A stretch of DNA of 41,449 nt from Candidatus Bathyarchaeota archaeon. Its GTDB lineage: Archaea; Thermoproteota; Bathyarchaeia; TCS64. Shown one piece after another: positions 34,360 through 41,449 of this stretch. The notes under the pieces are model-generated. The model was not told where the DNA came from. It saw only the letters and a program-made list of their open reading frames with translations, and made no database searches. Location: NCBI GenBank assembly GCA_002726865.1, contig PBSW01000037.1:1-41449 (forward strand). Reading direction: 5' to 3'. Both the position numbers and the translations under genes were made by a program. How positions within the stretch are numbered: the first letter of the stretch is position 1; every line of letters starts with the position of its first letter.

Positions 34360-34393
34360 GGAACAGGGGGGTCCGTGGACCCTGTGAGGTTCC
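34360..34393. other. GC-rich stem-loop upstream of the PAC4-like gene
   Basis: GGAAC pairs with GTTCC, and inside it CAGGG-GTCC pairs with GGACCCTG around a GT loop, with extra G residues bulged. As RNA it would be stable in either direction. It could be a terminator, a leader structure of the PAC4-like transcript, or part of a small RNA. Confidence 0.3.
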
Positions 34394-34829
34394 TCATCAT
34401 CTTCGGATCCACAAAACAACGCTATTTATTATGGCTAGTCCTGAACTTTGCAGTCCTCCTGCGCGCGGAAATACCGTGGGCTACGACCCCATCACAATGA
34501 GTGTATCGACGCCCTCCAGGACAAAGGCTTCAGATGCATTTTTGCGAACTATGGTCACCAAGTCATCGTTGGAGAACCGCCTATCATGTGAGCGTTTCCT
34601 GAAATATCCACTTCTAGCCCCTAGGCCACATCTATAAACCATATGCCCTTGAGCCGGTGACTCTCTGATCCTTAACCCTGGCTCTATAGGGTAGACTAGA
34701 AATAGATCCATTACACGCCAGAGCATATAGGATGCGAAGACTGGAATTACAATGTTTCCTAGGGGTAAAGCGTGAGTTAGACAACTAGTTGAATATTCCG
34801 TGGTTCTGTAAATGGCGCGCTCATAGGAA

Positions 34830-34837
34830 TTTAAATA
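34830..34837 (+). promoter_or_regulatory. TATA box upstream of AglB
   Basis: TTTAAATA. Initiation about 26 bases on would fall near 34860, next to a possible TTG start at 34857 and 75 bases before the ATG at 34935. Confidence 0.5.
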
Positions 34838-34934
34838 AAGCATTCCACCTCACATATTGGAAGCGGGGAAAAATGAGAAAAACTACCGACCGTGGCAAAT
34901 TCGGTTTACTGACCGGGATAATGGGGTCTCTCTG

Positions 34935-36881
34935 ATGCCCCGGATCACACGGAAAACCGCAATAGAGCTGGCCGTCCTTGGTCTGGTCGTCGTCATCGCC
35001 ATTTTATTCAGGGTTATACGCGTTCAATGGGGCGCTTATATGGACGCCTTTGATCCCCTCTTCCAGCTCAGGGTCACGGAATACATAGTGGAGAACGGCT
35101 ATGCTTCATGGTTTTCGTGGCATGATACCATGAGCTGGTACCCTTGGGGGAGGAATATCGCAAGATCCTCTTATCCCGGTGTACCATTCACTGGTGCCTT
35201 CGTCTACTTCGTCGCCCGAGCCATGAGTCTCGACCTCACGGTCTATCAGGTCTCCCTCTATTTCCCGGTGCTCATGGGGTCTATCACATGTATTTTCGCC
35301 TATTTTATAGGAAGAGACTTTGGTAATAGCTCCACTGGGCTTATGGCCGCGTTCTTTATGGCCATCAGTGAGGCGTTCGTCGGGCGCACCTTCCTTGGAT
35401 TCTACGACACCGAGAATATAGGCATTTTCGGGATGGTCGCCATTACGTTGTTTTATCTCCGGTCCCTAGACTCAGAGCGTTCGTTCAATGAGAGGCTCAT
35501 ATACGGGATAGTAGCGGGAATTACCCTAGGATACACCTTCGCCTCGTGGGGTGCCACGAGGTATATTGTGGGTCTACTGATCTTATTCAGCCTTGCAGTT
35601 CTAATAACAGGAAGATTCGAGAAAAAACATATCATCTCTTATGCCCTAACTCTGGGAATCGGGTTAACTATCACACTTTTCATACCACGACTGGGAGTAA
35701 AATATATCCAGAGCACCGAGAATGTTGCAGCCATCCTACTGGGCGTTCTGATCATAATATACGAGTATACTCGCCAAAGACTGGAAGAACGGCAGACCAT
35801 GCGGTTGATCAGCGGTCTGGTGATAGCTCTGATCCTGGGCGTTTTCATGCTTGAGGCACTGGGGGTAGCTAACCCTATAACGGGTAAATTCTGGAGAGTC
35901 ATTAACCCCATGCAATCTGCCGGAAATCCTCTGTCTCAGTCAGTAGCGGAGCACAAAAGATCTGTGTGGTCCAGCTTCTTCGGGACCTTCGGGATCGCCT
36001 TTCCCCTGGCTATCTTAGGGACATATTTCTCTATAAATGAACTTGATGATAGACGCCTATTCGGCTCGATATTTTTCATCACAGCCGCCTATTTCGCGGG
36101 TTCTATGATCCGGCTCTCTCTTCTCCTATCCATCCCAGTGGGCCTGATGGCCGCGTTCGGACTCACGGAGCTCCTTAAGCCCTTCGTGGCCCTTTCTAAG
36201 AGGAAAGCGGTTAAGGGGAGACGGCGGAGAAAGGTTATATGGAAGGGGCTTAACAGGGAACTCTCCATCATCTTTGCTCTATTCATGCTCCTTGCAATCA
36301 TGCCGACCATCTGGGGCACATCTGAAATCTCTATAAGACCTACCTCCATGGCGTCCTCTAGCGTGCCCGCCCTCTTTGGTGATAGGTACCCTCAGGACTG
36401 GCTTCAGACCCTCAACTGGATGAGGGACAACCTAGAGGACAACGCTGTCGTGGTCTCTTGGTGGGACTACGGGTACTGGATCGAGGCTATCGGCAAGCAG
36501 ACGACCCTCGCCGACGGCGCCACAACCAATCGTTCCCAGATTGGATACATCGGCAGAATAATGATGCTCAATCAGACGGAGTCTCTTCCCATGCTCGAGG
36601 CCTACGACGCCACCCATATCGTGGTATTCAACACATTCAACCCCAACAACCCGGGGAACCAGTGGCCCTTTGGGGACAACGCCAAGTGGTCTTGGATGGT
36701 CCGAATAGGGGAACTGAACATCCTCGATTATGTCAATATAACAAACGGTGAGACCACGGCAAAGTATGATGAGTCGACCCTTAATAGGCTAATGAACATG
36801 TTACCAGATCCCGGTTACAAGCTGGTCTTTGCCTCTGAATTCAGATACGTTTTAGTCTATGAGTTAAACTATGACGCTTAG
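34935..36881 (+). CDS. aglB: Oligosaccharyl transferase AglB (STT3 family)
   Basis: Membrane enzyme that transfers a lipid-linked glycan to Asn-X-Ser/Thr sequons on exported proteins. From the ATG it has 648 residues: about a dozen membrane helices over the first 450 and a C-terminal soluble domain with the catalytic signature W509-W-D-Y-G. The first external loop shows DAFDPLFQLR, the acidic motif for metal binding. The frame is open up to a TTG at 34857, which would add 26 polar residues; the ATG matches the usual distance to the first helix. A TATA box is at 34830-34837. Confidence 0.94.
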   Translation: MPRITRKTAIELAVLGLVVVIAILFRVIRVQWGAYMDAFDPLFQLRVTEYIVENGYASWFSWHDTMSWYPWGRNIARSSYPGVPFTGAFVYFVARAMSLDLTVYQVSLYFPVLMGSITCIFAYFIGRDFGNSSTGLMAAFFMAISEAFVGRTFLGFYDTENIGIFGMVAITLFYLRSLDSERSFNERLIYGIVAGITLGYTFASWGATRYIVGLLILFSLAVLITGRFEKKHIISYALTLGIGLTITLFIPRLGVKYIQSTENVAAILLGVLIIIYEYTRQRLEERQTMRLISGLVIALILGVFMLEALGVANPITGKFWRVINPMQSAGNPLSQSVAEHKRSVWSSFFGTFGIAFPLAILGTYFSINELDDRRLFGSIFFITAAYFAGSMIRLSLLLSIPVGLMAAFGLTELLKPFVALSKRKAVKGRRRRKVIWKGLNRELSIIFALFMLLAIMPTIWGTSEISIRPTSMASSSVPALFGDRYPQDWLQTLNWMRDNLEDNAVVVSWWDYGYWIEAIGKQTTLADGATTNRSQIGYIGRIMMLNQTESLPMLEAYDATHIVVFNTFNPNNPGNQWPFGDNAKWSWMVRIGELNILDYVNITNGETTAKYDESTLNRLMNMLPDPGYKLVFASEFRYVLVYELNYDA

Positions 36882-36901
36882 ACGTAGAAGGGCAGAGGTC
36901 T

Positions 36902-37051
36902 TTATTCGTGTTTTAGGCGGCCGAGCACATTTTGGATGCCCCCTAGAAACTCGGTCTCAGGAAGGCTAGAGACCTTGACGGTCTTGTTAAAGGCTGCTAT
37001 GAGATACTCGTATTCGAGTAAGTTGAACGTGTTCATAACCTCAATTATCAC
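36902..37051 (-). CDS. Possible small protein or C-terminal remnant
   Basis: A 49-residue frame from GTG 37051 (or 44 residues from ATG 37036). The product reads well as protein (FNLLEYEYLIAAFNKT, TEFLGGIQNVLGRLKHE) and is convergent with AglB. The frame is closed by a TAA eight codons upstream. I recognise no family. Since the neighbouring region holds a broken gene, it may be the tail of another lost gene. Confidence 0.3.
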   Translation of the reverse strand: MIIEVMNTFNLLEYEYLIAAFNKTVKVSSLPETEFLGGIQNVLGRLKHE

Positions 37052-37357
37052 CTTTTTGTTGAAGTCAGCTTAGGGAGCTATGGTTTAATATGGAAGGGCG
37101 TTTGCGTTAACCTTACCGTCTTTCTTTTACCAGTACCAAGTCCGGTCTCGACTCTGATAGACGTTCATATTAAGTTTAGTGTCGATAGGCTATTGGGAGT
37201 AGAGACACCGGGTTTCCTCCTATGATCGTAATTTATGTCTGGAAAACCAATGTGGCCGGACGTTTTAAGGTCCTCCTCAGATTAAGGTATATTGTATAGG
37301 GGTCTACTGAAGGGAAGTACTAGGGATTCATGGACTAGGGGCAATTTGGATAACTAA

Positions 37358-37800
37358 GATGTGAGTATCTTGCGGGTTCTTGAGAATGATACTCCTAATA
37401 GTTTTGGGGATATCGCGAGGGCCCTCAGGGTTTCCCCTGATACAATGATCAGGAGGTTCCGGAGGATAAAAAGATAAGGAATGATCCAGAACTCCACAAC
37501 TGTATCCGTTCCCACCAAGCTAGAATACTAGAGAGTGGAGGCTTTTAACATTGATATAGATCCTTACTATCCTAACGGGGATGGGAAGTCCCGGAGGGTG
37601 CTAGGGACGTTGATCAAGATCCCGAACATCATAGTGGAGATGAGGACCTTGACGGATTACGACCTGTTGGCTCTTGAAGTTATCTTTGGGGGATAGCATC
37701 GCGTGGAACTCTGAGGAGATCGGGAAAATCCCTGAGGTGAAGGAGTTCCGAGTCTCCATCTGGGAAGCAGATCTCCCACGAATTCTTCAGCCTTTGAGGC
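37358..37800 (+). pseudogene. Decayed Lrp/AsnC-family transcriptional regulator
   Basis: The plus strand encodes, in order, a winged helix-turn-helix segment (ILRVLENDTPNSFGDIARAL, then VSPDTMIRRFRRIKR), a TAA, MIQNSTTVSVPTKLEY, a TAG, then the effector-binding domain (GTLIKIPNIIVEMRTLTDYDLLAL), another TAG, and a frameshift into EEIGKIPEVKEFRVSIWEADLPRIL. This is the full domain order of an Lrp/AsnC regulator with at least three stops and one frameshift. No functional start is left. It lies just upstream of the parvulin gene. Confidence 0.8.
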
Positions 37801-37841
37801 TGGTCTCAATCCTTATCAGTGGGGAGATAATACCGAACACC

Positions 37842-38117
37842 ATGGCATTGAAGATCAAGGCGTCCCATATTCTGGTGGAGAAGCAGTCCCAGGCACTCAA
37901 GATCTTGGAGGAGCTTGGCGCAGGCAAAGAGTTCAAGGGACTCGCAAGAGAACACTCTACCTGTCCTTCGGGAAAACGAGGTGGAGACCTAGGGAAGTTT
38001 GGTAGAGGTCAGATGGTAAGGGAGTTTGAGAAGACGGCCTTTGCTCTCAACGTAGGGGAGATCTCAGCAGCCGTGAAAACCCAGTTTGGCTACCACATCA
38101 TCAAAAGGACAGGTTAG
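37842..38117 (+). CDS. Parvulin-type peptidyl-prolyl cis-trans isomerase
   Basis: 91-residue single-domain parvulin. It shows KASHILVEKQSQALKI at the N-terminus, the central SGKRGGDLGKFGRGQMV, EFEKTAFAL and the C-terminal GYHIIKRTG, which cover the whole fold with nothing attached. A longer frame reaches 37674 but its first 56 codons are the tail of the decayed Lrp gene, so I start at the ATG at 37842. With no signal peptide it should be cytosolic. Similar minimal parvulins are known from Thaumarchaeota (the Pin type). Confidence 0.88.
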   Translation: MALKIKASHILVEKQSQALKILEELGAGKEFKGLAREHSTCPSGKRGGDLGKFGRGQMVREFEKTAFALNVGEISAAVKTQFGYHIIKRTG

Positions 38118-38315
38118 TCGGCTCCCTGAGTGATGGGCGCGTGGGTCATATCTCCCCTGCGTATAGGCTGACTGTTTGCCAGATTCCGCAGGTTGTGCAT
38201 CTGCTGTTTCACCGAATGTAAGGATGAAATTGGAGATAGACAAGGGGCGGTAGGGCTTAATAACCGAGGGTATATTTCAATTTTGTTTAAACTATATTTT
38301 TTGAGTGGGCGTAAC

Positions 38316-38323
38316 CTTTATAG
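38316..38323 (+). promoter_or_regulatory. TATA box of the aIF5A gene
   Basis: CTTTATAG lies about 50 bases before the aIF5A GTG; initiation near 38346 would leave a leader of about 22 bases with GAGGTC as ribosome binding site. Confidence 0.5.
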
Positions 38324-38367
38324 CAATTCGCCCGGAAGTAGCTTCAAAAATCCAGAGGTCATGTGTC

Positions 38368-38766
38368 GTGTCATATAAGATCGCAAAAGTCGGAGACCTC
38401 AAAGTAGGCTCCTACGCTATAGTAGACGGTGAGCCAAGCCGGATCATGTCAATTCAGAAGAGCAAGTCAGGAAAACACGGAAGTGCAAAGTACAGATGCT
38501 CCGCTGTGAGCCTCTTCGATGGTAGCAAAAGGAGCTTTGTAAACCCTGTCGACACAAGCATCAATATCCCCATCGTCGAAAAGAATGCTGCCCAAATTGT
38601 CTCAATGACTCCCGACGGCCTCCAGCTCATGGACTTAGAGACATATGAGGTCTTCGAGGTAGCCACACCCAAAGATGAGGAGATCGTAAATAAGCTCGCG
38701 GCAGGAAAGGAAGTTGAGTACTGGAAGATTATGGGCCGGTACAAGGTCCAGCGGGTTAAGGGTTAG
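38368..38766 (+). CDS. eif5a: Translation factor aIF5A
   Basis: Elongation and termination factor that rescues stalled ribosomes. The 132 residues have the N-terminal SH3-like domain with the hypusination loop KSGKHGSAK (modified lysine K36) and the C-terminal OB domain (IVSMTPDGLQLMDLETYEVFEV in part). The GTG at 38368 gives the family start SYKIAKVGDLKVG and has GAGGTC about 8 bases upstream; a further-upstream GTG at 38305 would lie before the TATA-derived start and is rejected. Its modifying enzyme is the next gene. Confidence 0.95.
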   Translation: MSYKIAKVGDLKVGSYAIVDGEPSRIMSIQKSKSGKHGSAKYRCSAVSLFDGSKRSFVNPVDTSINIPIVEKNAAQIVSMTPDGLQLMDLETYEVFEVATPKDEEIVNKLAAGKEVEYWKIMGRYKVQRVKG

Positions 38767-38781
38767 TAAAGGGTTTACTAA

Positions 38782-39708
38782 ATGAAGCGCATCGAGCAGA
38801 TGCGTCTAAAATCCGGGATGACCGTCGGCGAGCTAGCTGAGGAAATGCGCCGGGCCGGGGTTATTGGCGCAGGTAGAGTCGGCAGGGCAGTCGAAATTGT
38901 CGCGGAGATGTTCTCTGATCCGGATTATTTGACGTTTATTACCCTCTCGGGGCCGTTGGTACCAAGCGGGATGCGCCTCATATTCAGGGACCTCATCATG
39001 GAGGGCTATGTAGACGCCGTGGTCTCCAATGGGGCTAACCTAGTTCACGATATTGTAGAGGCAATAGGACGGAGACACCTAGTGGGTGAGTTAAACGTCG
39101 ACGACCAAGTACTCCTAGAAAAGGGAATCAACAGGGCCTATGATATTTTCATCAAGAGCGATACCTGGGCCGCCCTAGAGGAGTATATCGGCGGAGTCCT
39201 CGACAATATCCCAGAGGAGGGGAGGGTCGGGATACCTATCCACGGGCTGATAAGGGAGATTGGGCTCAGTATCGAGGATGATGGCTCAATTCTCAGGGCG
39301 GCGACCCGGAAGGGAGTGCCCATCTTCAGCCCTGGATTTTTGGACTCAATGATCGGGATCCCCCTCTGGATGTACTCCAAAAGAAAAAAGCTAGTTATCA
39401 ACCCCATCAAGGACTTTGATCTCCTTGGGGAGATGGTCTACGACGCTAGAAAGTCGGGGGCCATCATCCTAGGCGGTGGGACCCCGAAGCACCATACGCA
39501 ATATATGAATACCCTAAGGGAAGGGCTAGACGCTGCAGTGCAGATAAGCTCGGCTCGGGTTGAAGATGGGAGCCTAAGCGGAGCGCCCTTGAAGGAGGCG
39601 ATAAGCTGGGGAAAGCTCAAGGAAGGGAAGACCTCCACTATATTCGGGGACGTTACAATCGTCTTCCCATTAATAGTTGCGGCTGCCCTCGAAAAGATAA
39701 ACGGTTAG
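38782..39708 (+). CDS. dhs: Deoxyhypusine synthase
   Basis: Transfers the aminobutyl group of spermidine to the target lysine of aIF5A, using NAD. The 308 residues have the family pattern: TLSGPLVPSGMR, VSNGANLVHDI, GVPIFSPGFLDSMIGI, ILGGGTPKHH, and the catalytic lysine at about 278 in SWGKL. The ATG start is 15 bases after the aIF5A stop, so enzyme and substrate are made from one transcript. No deoxyhypusine hydroxylase is seen, as expected for archaea. Confidence 0.95.
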   Translation: MKRIEQMRLKSGMTVGELAEEMRRAGVIGAGRVGRAVEIVAEMFSDPDYLTFITLSGPLVPSGMRLIFRDLIMEGYVDAVVSNGANLVHDIVEAIGRRHLVGELNVDDQVLLEKGINRAYDIFIKSDTWAALEEYIGGVLDNIPEEGRVGIPIHGLIREIGLSIEDDGSILRAATRKGVPIFSPGFLDSMIGIPLWMYSKRKKLVINPIKDFDLLGEMVYDARKSGAIILGGGTPKHHTQYMNTLREGLDAAVQISSARVEDGSLSGAPLKEAISWGKLKEGKTSTIFGDVTIVFPLIVAAALEKING

Positions 39709-39792
39709 ACCTTGCTCTTAAATGATTTCTCGACCCCCACGTTCAGATCTTTTTTCGAGAAACTAAAATAATGAAAAGTGACTATATGAACC

Positions 39793-40803
39793 ATGGGCGA
39801 TGCATTCCCAGTAGTGAAAGCAGCCGTAGTACAGGCCTCCCCCATCCTCTTTGATCGTGAGGCAACGAGTGAAAAGGCCCTCCATTTGATCTCTGAAGCC
39901 GCGCTAAACGGATCCAAACTAATCCTCTTTCCTGAGGCATTCATTCCGGCATATCCTAGAGGATTAAGCTTCGGCACTGTTGTGGGCGGCCGGAAACCTG
40001 AGGGACGTCTGACCTGGGAGAGATACTGGACAAACTCGGTGGACGTGCCTGGACCCACCACCGATATATTGGGGGAGGCGGCGAGGAAAGCCGGTGCCTA
40101 CCTAGCTATTGGGGTAATTGAGCGGGACAGTCAGTACAGTCGCGGCACTCTTTACTGCACGCTTCTCTACTTCGGGCCTGATGGCCGGCTGTTGGGCAAG
40201 CATCGGAAAATCATGCCCACAGCCGCAGAGCGGCTGATCTGGGGAGTCGGAGATGGCAGCACATTAACCACGATAGATACGGAGATCGGGACCCTTGGAG
40301 GATTGATCTGCTGGGAGAACTATATGCCCCTGGCCAGGACCTTCATGTACAGCAAGGGCGTGGAGATCTATCTTGCCCCTACAGCCGACGCCCGGGAACG
40401 GTGGAACAGCACCCTCCGACATATCGCCTTGGAGGGGCGTTGCTTTGTCCTAGGTTGCAACCAGTATGTAACCAAGAGCATGTACCCCGAGGACCTAGAG
40501 GGGATTCAGGACCTCAAGGAGTACCCTGAGACGGTATGCCGGGGAGGAAGTGTCATCATCTCCCCTTTGGGTGACGTGTTAGAGGGTCCCCTCTACGATC
40601 GGGAGGGCATTCTATACGCCGACCTGGATCTTGCTCAAGTGGTACGGGGTCGTTTCGATTTCGATGCTGTTGGTCATTATTCTCGACCCGATATCTTTCA
40701 GCTGCAGGTAGACGAGCGCTCAAAGCCAACAGTTCTCTCAACCGGCGTCCCATTTAAATCGCTCAAGAGATCCAATGAAACTGTAACAAATAAAAACACC
40801 TGA
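39793..40803 (+). CDS. Nitrilase-family carbon-nitrogen hydrolase
   Basis: 336-residue protein of the nitrilase superfamily, aliphatic nitrilase branch. The catalytic triad is visible: E48 in LFPEAF, K139 in KHRKIMPT and C173 in ICWENYMPL. The WENYMPL stretch and the length match true nitrilases, which turn R-CN into the acid and ammonia, rather than short amidases. The physiological substrate is unknown. The ATG start at 39793 lies about 85 bases after deoxyhypusine synthase on the same strand and probably has its own promoter. Confidence 0.9.
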   Translation: MGDAFPVVKAAVVQASPILFDREATSEKALHLISEAALNGSKLILFPEAFIPAYPRGLSFGTVVGGRKPEGRLTWERYWTNSVDVPGPTTDILGEAARKAGAYLAIGVIERDSQYSRGTLYCTLLYFGPDGRLLGKHRKIMPTAAERLIWGVGDGSTLTTIDTEIGTLGGLICWENYMPLARTFMYSKGVEIYLAPTADARERWNSTLRHIALEGRCFVLGCNQYVTKSMYPEDLEGIQDLKEYPETVCRGGSVIISPLGDVLEGPLYDREGILYADLDLAQVVRGRFDFDAVGHYSRPDIFQLQVDERSKPTVLSTGVPFKSLKRSNETVTNKNT

Positions 40804-41166
40804 CGGGAAAACCGTTTCTAGTGGTGCGCGAGGGTGCAGACCCACCGTGGTACGCCCTTGAGCACTTGTCTAAGGTCAAAATAATCTCCATGACAACCTT
40901 TTCTCTTTGATACTGCATGGGATCCAGGAGGAGCTCTCTCTTGCCATCATCCACTAAACTCAACTTAGAGGAGATGTTATCTATCTACTTTTCTTAGCTC
41001 CCGCTTTCTCCATGGCAATCAGGGTCTCCTTGGAGGCCCCCCGTAAGGACTTGGGTTGTCCTTCTTACTATAGGCCCTGAAACACAGGGTCGTCGTCAGG
41101 GTTTGAGCGGTCTCGGGTTGGCTTGTCTCCCGCTTTTTAGCGTCGGATTTTCATAAAAAGTAAAAT
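40804..41166. other. Gap downstream of the nitrilase gene
   Basis: No intact gene. The minus strand has two short protein-like stretches (RGASKETLIAMEKAGAKK before a TAG near 40986, and DDGKRELLLDPMQYQREK from about 40960) that may be remnants. The right end carries the upstream region of the Pro-Ser repeat protein. Confidence 0.4.
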
Positions 41167-41449
41167 ATGGTAAAGTCAAACTCTGAAAGGATCCCGTTGA
41201 CTTGGACGCCGGTACCCTTGGGCAGATGGCTGAAGATGTTCCTTGGAATGGGCTTGTTGTTGAGCTGTTTGTTCCTAGCTGGCAGATCGGTTTTACGCGA
41301 ATCCTCAAGCCTAGATATAGATGAATCTTTACAACCTAAACCAACCCCTTCATCCTCACCTTCACCAAGTCCAAGTCCAAGTCCAAGTCCAAGTCCAAGT
41401 CCAAGTCCAAGTCCAAGTCCAAGTCCAAGTCCAAGTCCAAGTCCAAGTC
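41167..41449 (+). CDS. Membrane-anchored or secreted Pro-Ser repeat protein (partial)
   Basis: The frame opens with ATG at 41167 and runs off the window after 94 codons. It has a polar N-terminus, a hydrophobic stretch at about residues 24-39 (MFLGMGLLLSCLFLAG) that could be a signal peptide or anchor, then a Ser/Asp-rich part, and from residue 67 a pure Pro-Ser repeat. Such repeats form extended, often glycosylated linkers between a membrane anchor and an outer domain, which would lie beyond the window. The LLSC position resembles a lipobox, but hydrophobic residues follow it. Confidence 0.6.
   Translation, partial: MVKSNSERIPLTWTPVPLGRWLKMFLGMGLLLSCLFLAGRSVLRESSSLDIDESLQPKPTPSSSPSPSPSPSPSPSPSPSPSPSPSPSPSPSPS
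41365..41449 (+). repeat. Hexanucleotide tandem repeat (CCAAGT)n
   Basis: Fourteen perfect copies of CCAAGT and the start of a fifteenth fill the last 85 bases of the window and continue past its end. The unit is in frame with the ORF starting at 41167 and encodes Pro-Ser. Perfect copies at DNA level suggest recent expansion or slippage, and the copy number may vary. Confidence 0.95.

Larger units (their letters stand above)
34286..34934. other. Divergent gap between the PAC4-like gene and AglB
   Basis: No certain gene. The minus strand has a 120-codon frame at 34481-34843 whose N-terminal part runs over the AglB promoter and whose C-terminal half (FSNDDLVTIVRKNASEAF) looks more protein-like; I would not annotate it. 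A strong hairpin lies at 34360-34393, a CGCGCG element at 34461, and the AglB TATA box at 34830-34837. Confidence 0.45.
36882..37841. other. Long gap with gene remnants
   Basis: This holds a small minus-strand frame (36902-37051), about 300 bases in which I see nothing clear, and a decayed Lrp/AsnC gene on the plus strand (37358-37800). A TATA-like GGTATATTGT lies near 37286, possibly the old promoter of that regulator. Confidence 0.5.

Noticed and set aside
34481..34843. Minus-strand frame of 120 codons upstream of AglB
   Set aside because: Its N-terminal part covers the AglB TATA box and has no family features; only the C-terminal half looks faintly coding.
38158..38197. CCTGCG/CGCAGG hairpin between parvulin and aIF5A, considered as a tRNA or terminator
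   Set aside because: Only a 6-bp stem with a long loop; no cloverleaf or T-loop sequence.
41365..41449. Repeat array considered as a CRISPR
   Set aside because: The unit is six bases with no spacers and is in frame with a protein; it is a coding microsatellite.

Overview
The window is archaeal chromosome. It carries an almost unbroken run of archaeal information-processing genes: aIF2 alpha and beta, Nop10, S27e, L44e, GINS, both primase subunits, PCNA, TFS, RpoL, Csl4, Dph2, L10e, RpoF, L21e, SRP54, AglB, aIF5A and deoxyhypusine synthase. Many genes start with TTG or GTG, coupling overlaps such as TGATG and GTGA are common, and TATA boxes sit upstream of several units. An archaeal parvulin, a PAC4-like protein, the dehydratase/decarboxylase version of the mevalonate pathway, and the ferredoxin-type aldo/keto reductase, UroD-like and DUF362 genes suggest an uncultured TACK-type archaeon, plausibly Bathyarchaeia. 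That placement is inference from gene content only.

Layout. (1) 87-15136, all minus strand: adenosylhomocysteinase, DUF424, aIF2 beta; Nop10, aIF2 alpha, S27e, L44e, Gins51, PriS, a 61-residue unknown and PriL in one tightly packed run; PCNA; TFS; RpoL and Csl4; Dph2; L10e; DUF655, RpoF, L21e and SRP54. This couples replication, transcription, translation and protein targeting. (2) 15405-22836, minus: a C2H2 zinc-finger protein, a UroD/MtaA-like protein, then a complete aspartate-to-threonine operon transcribed thrB, thrC, aspartate kinase, asd, hom. (3) 22959-30889, an accessory segment: a [4Fe-4S] aldo/keto reductase, a decayed short-chain dehydrogenase, DUF362, a beta-lactamase-fold protein, a UPF0148 zinc-ribbon protein, an EamA transporter, an unusually AT-rich thymidylate kinase and an M24 peptidase. 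(4) 30962-34285, minus: PAC4-like protein, UbiD-family decarboxylase, and the large and small subunits of phosphomevalonate dehydratase. (5) 34935-41449, mostly plus: AglB, a decayed Lrp/AsnC regulator, parvulin, aIF5A with its modifying enzyme deoxyhypusine synthase, a nitrilase, and the start of an anchored protein with a Pro-Ser repeat that runs off the window.

Most gaps over 300 bases are not empty. Several hold coding-like fragments broken by stops and frameshifts (6960-7578, 8726-9298, 24156-24647, 36882-37841, possibly 11997-12575 and 40804-41166). Ongoing gene loss is therefore visible beside a strictly conserved core. Two of the breaks lie at runs of eight or nine G, where sequencing error is also possible. 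No rRNA, convincing tRNA, CRISPR array, insertion sequence or origin was seen.
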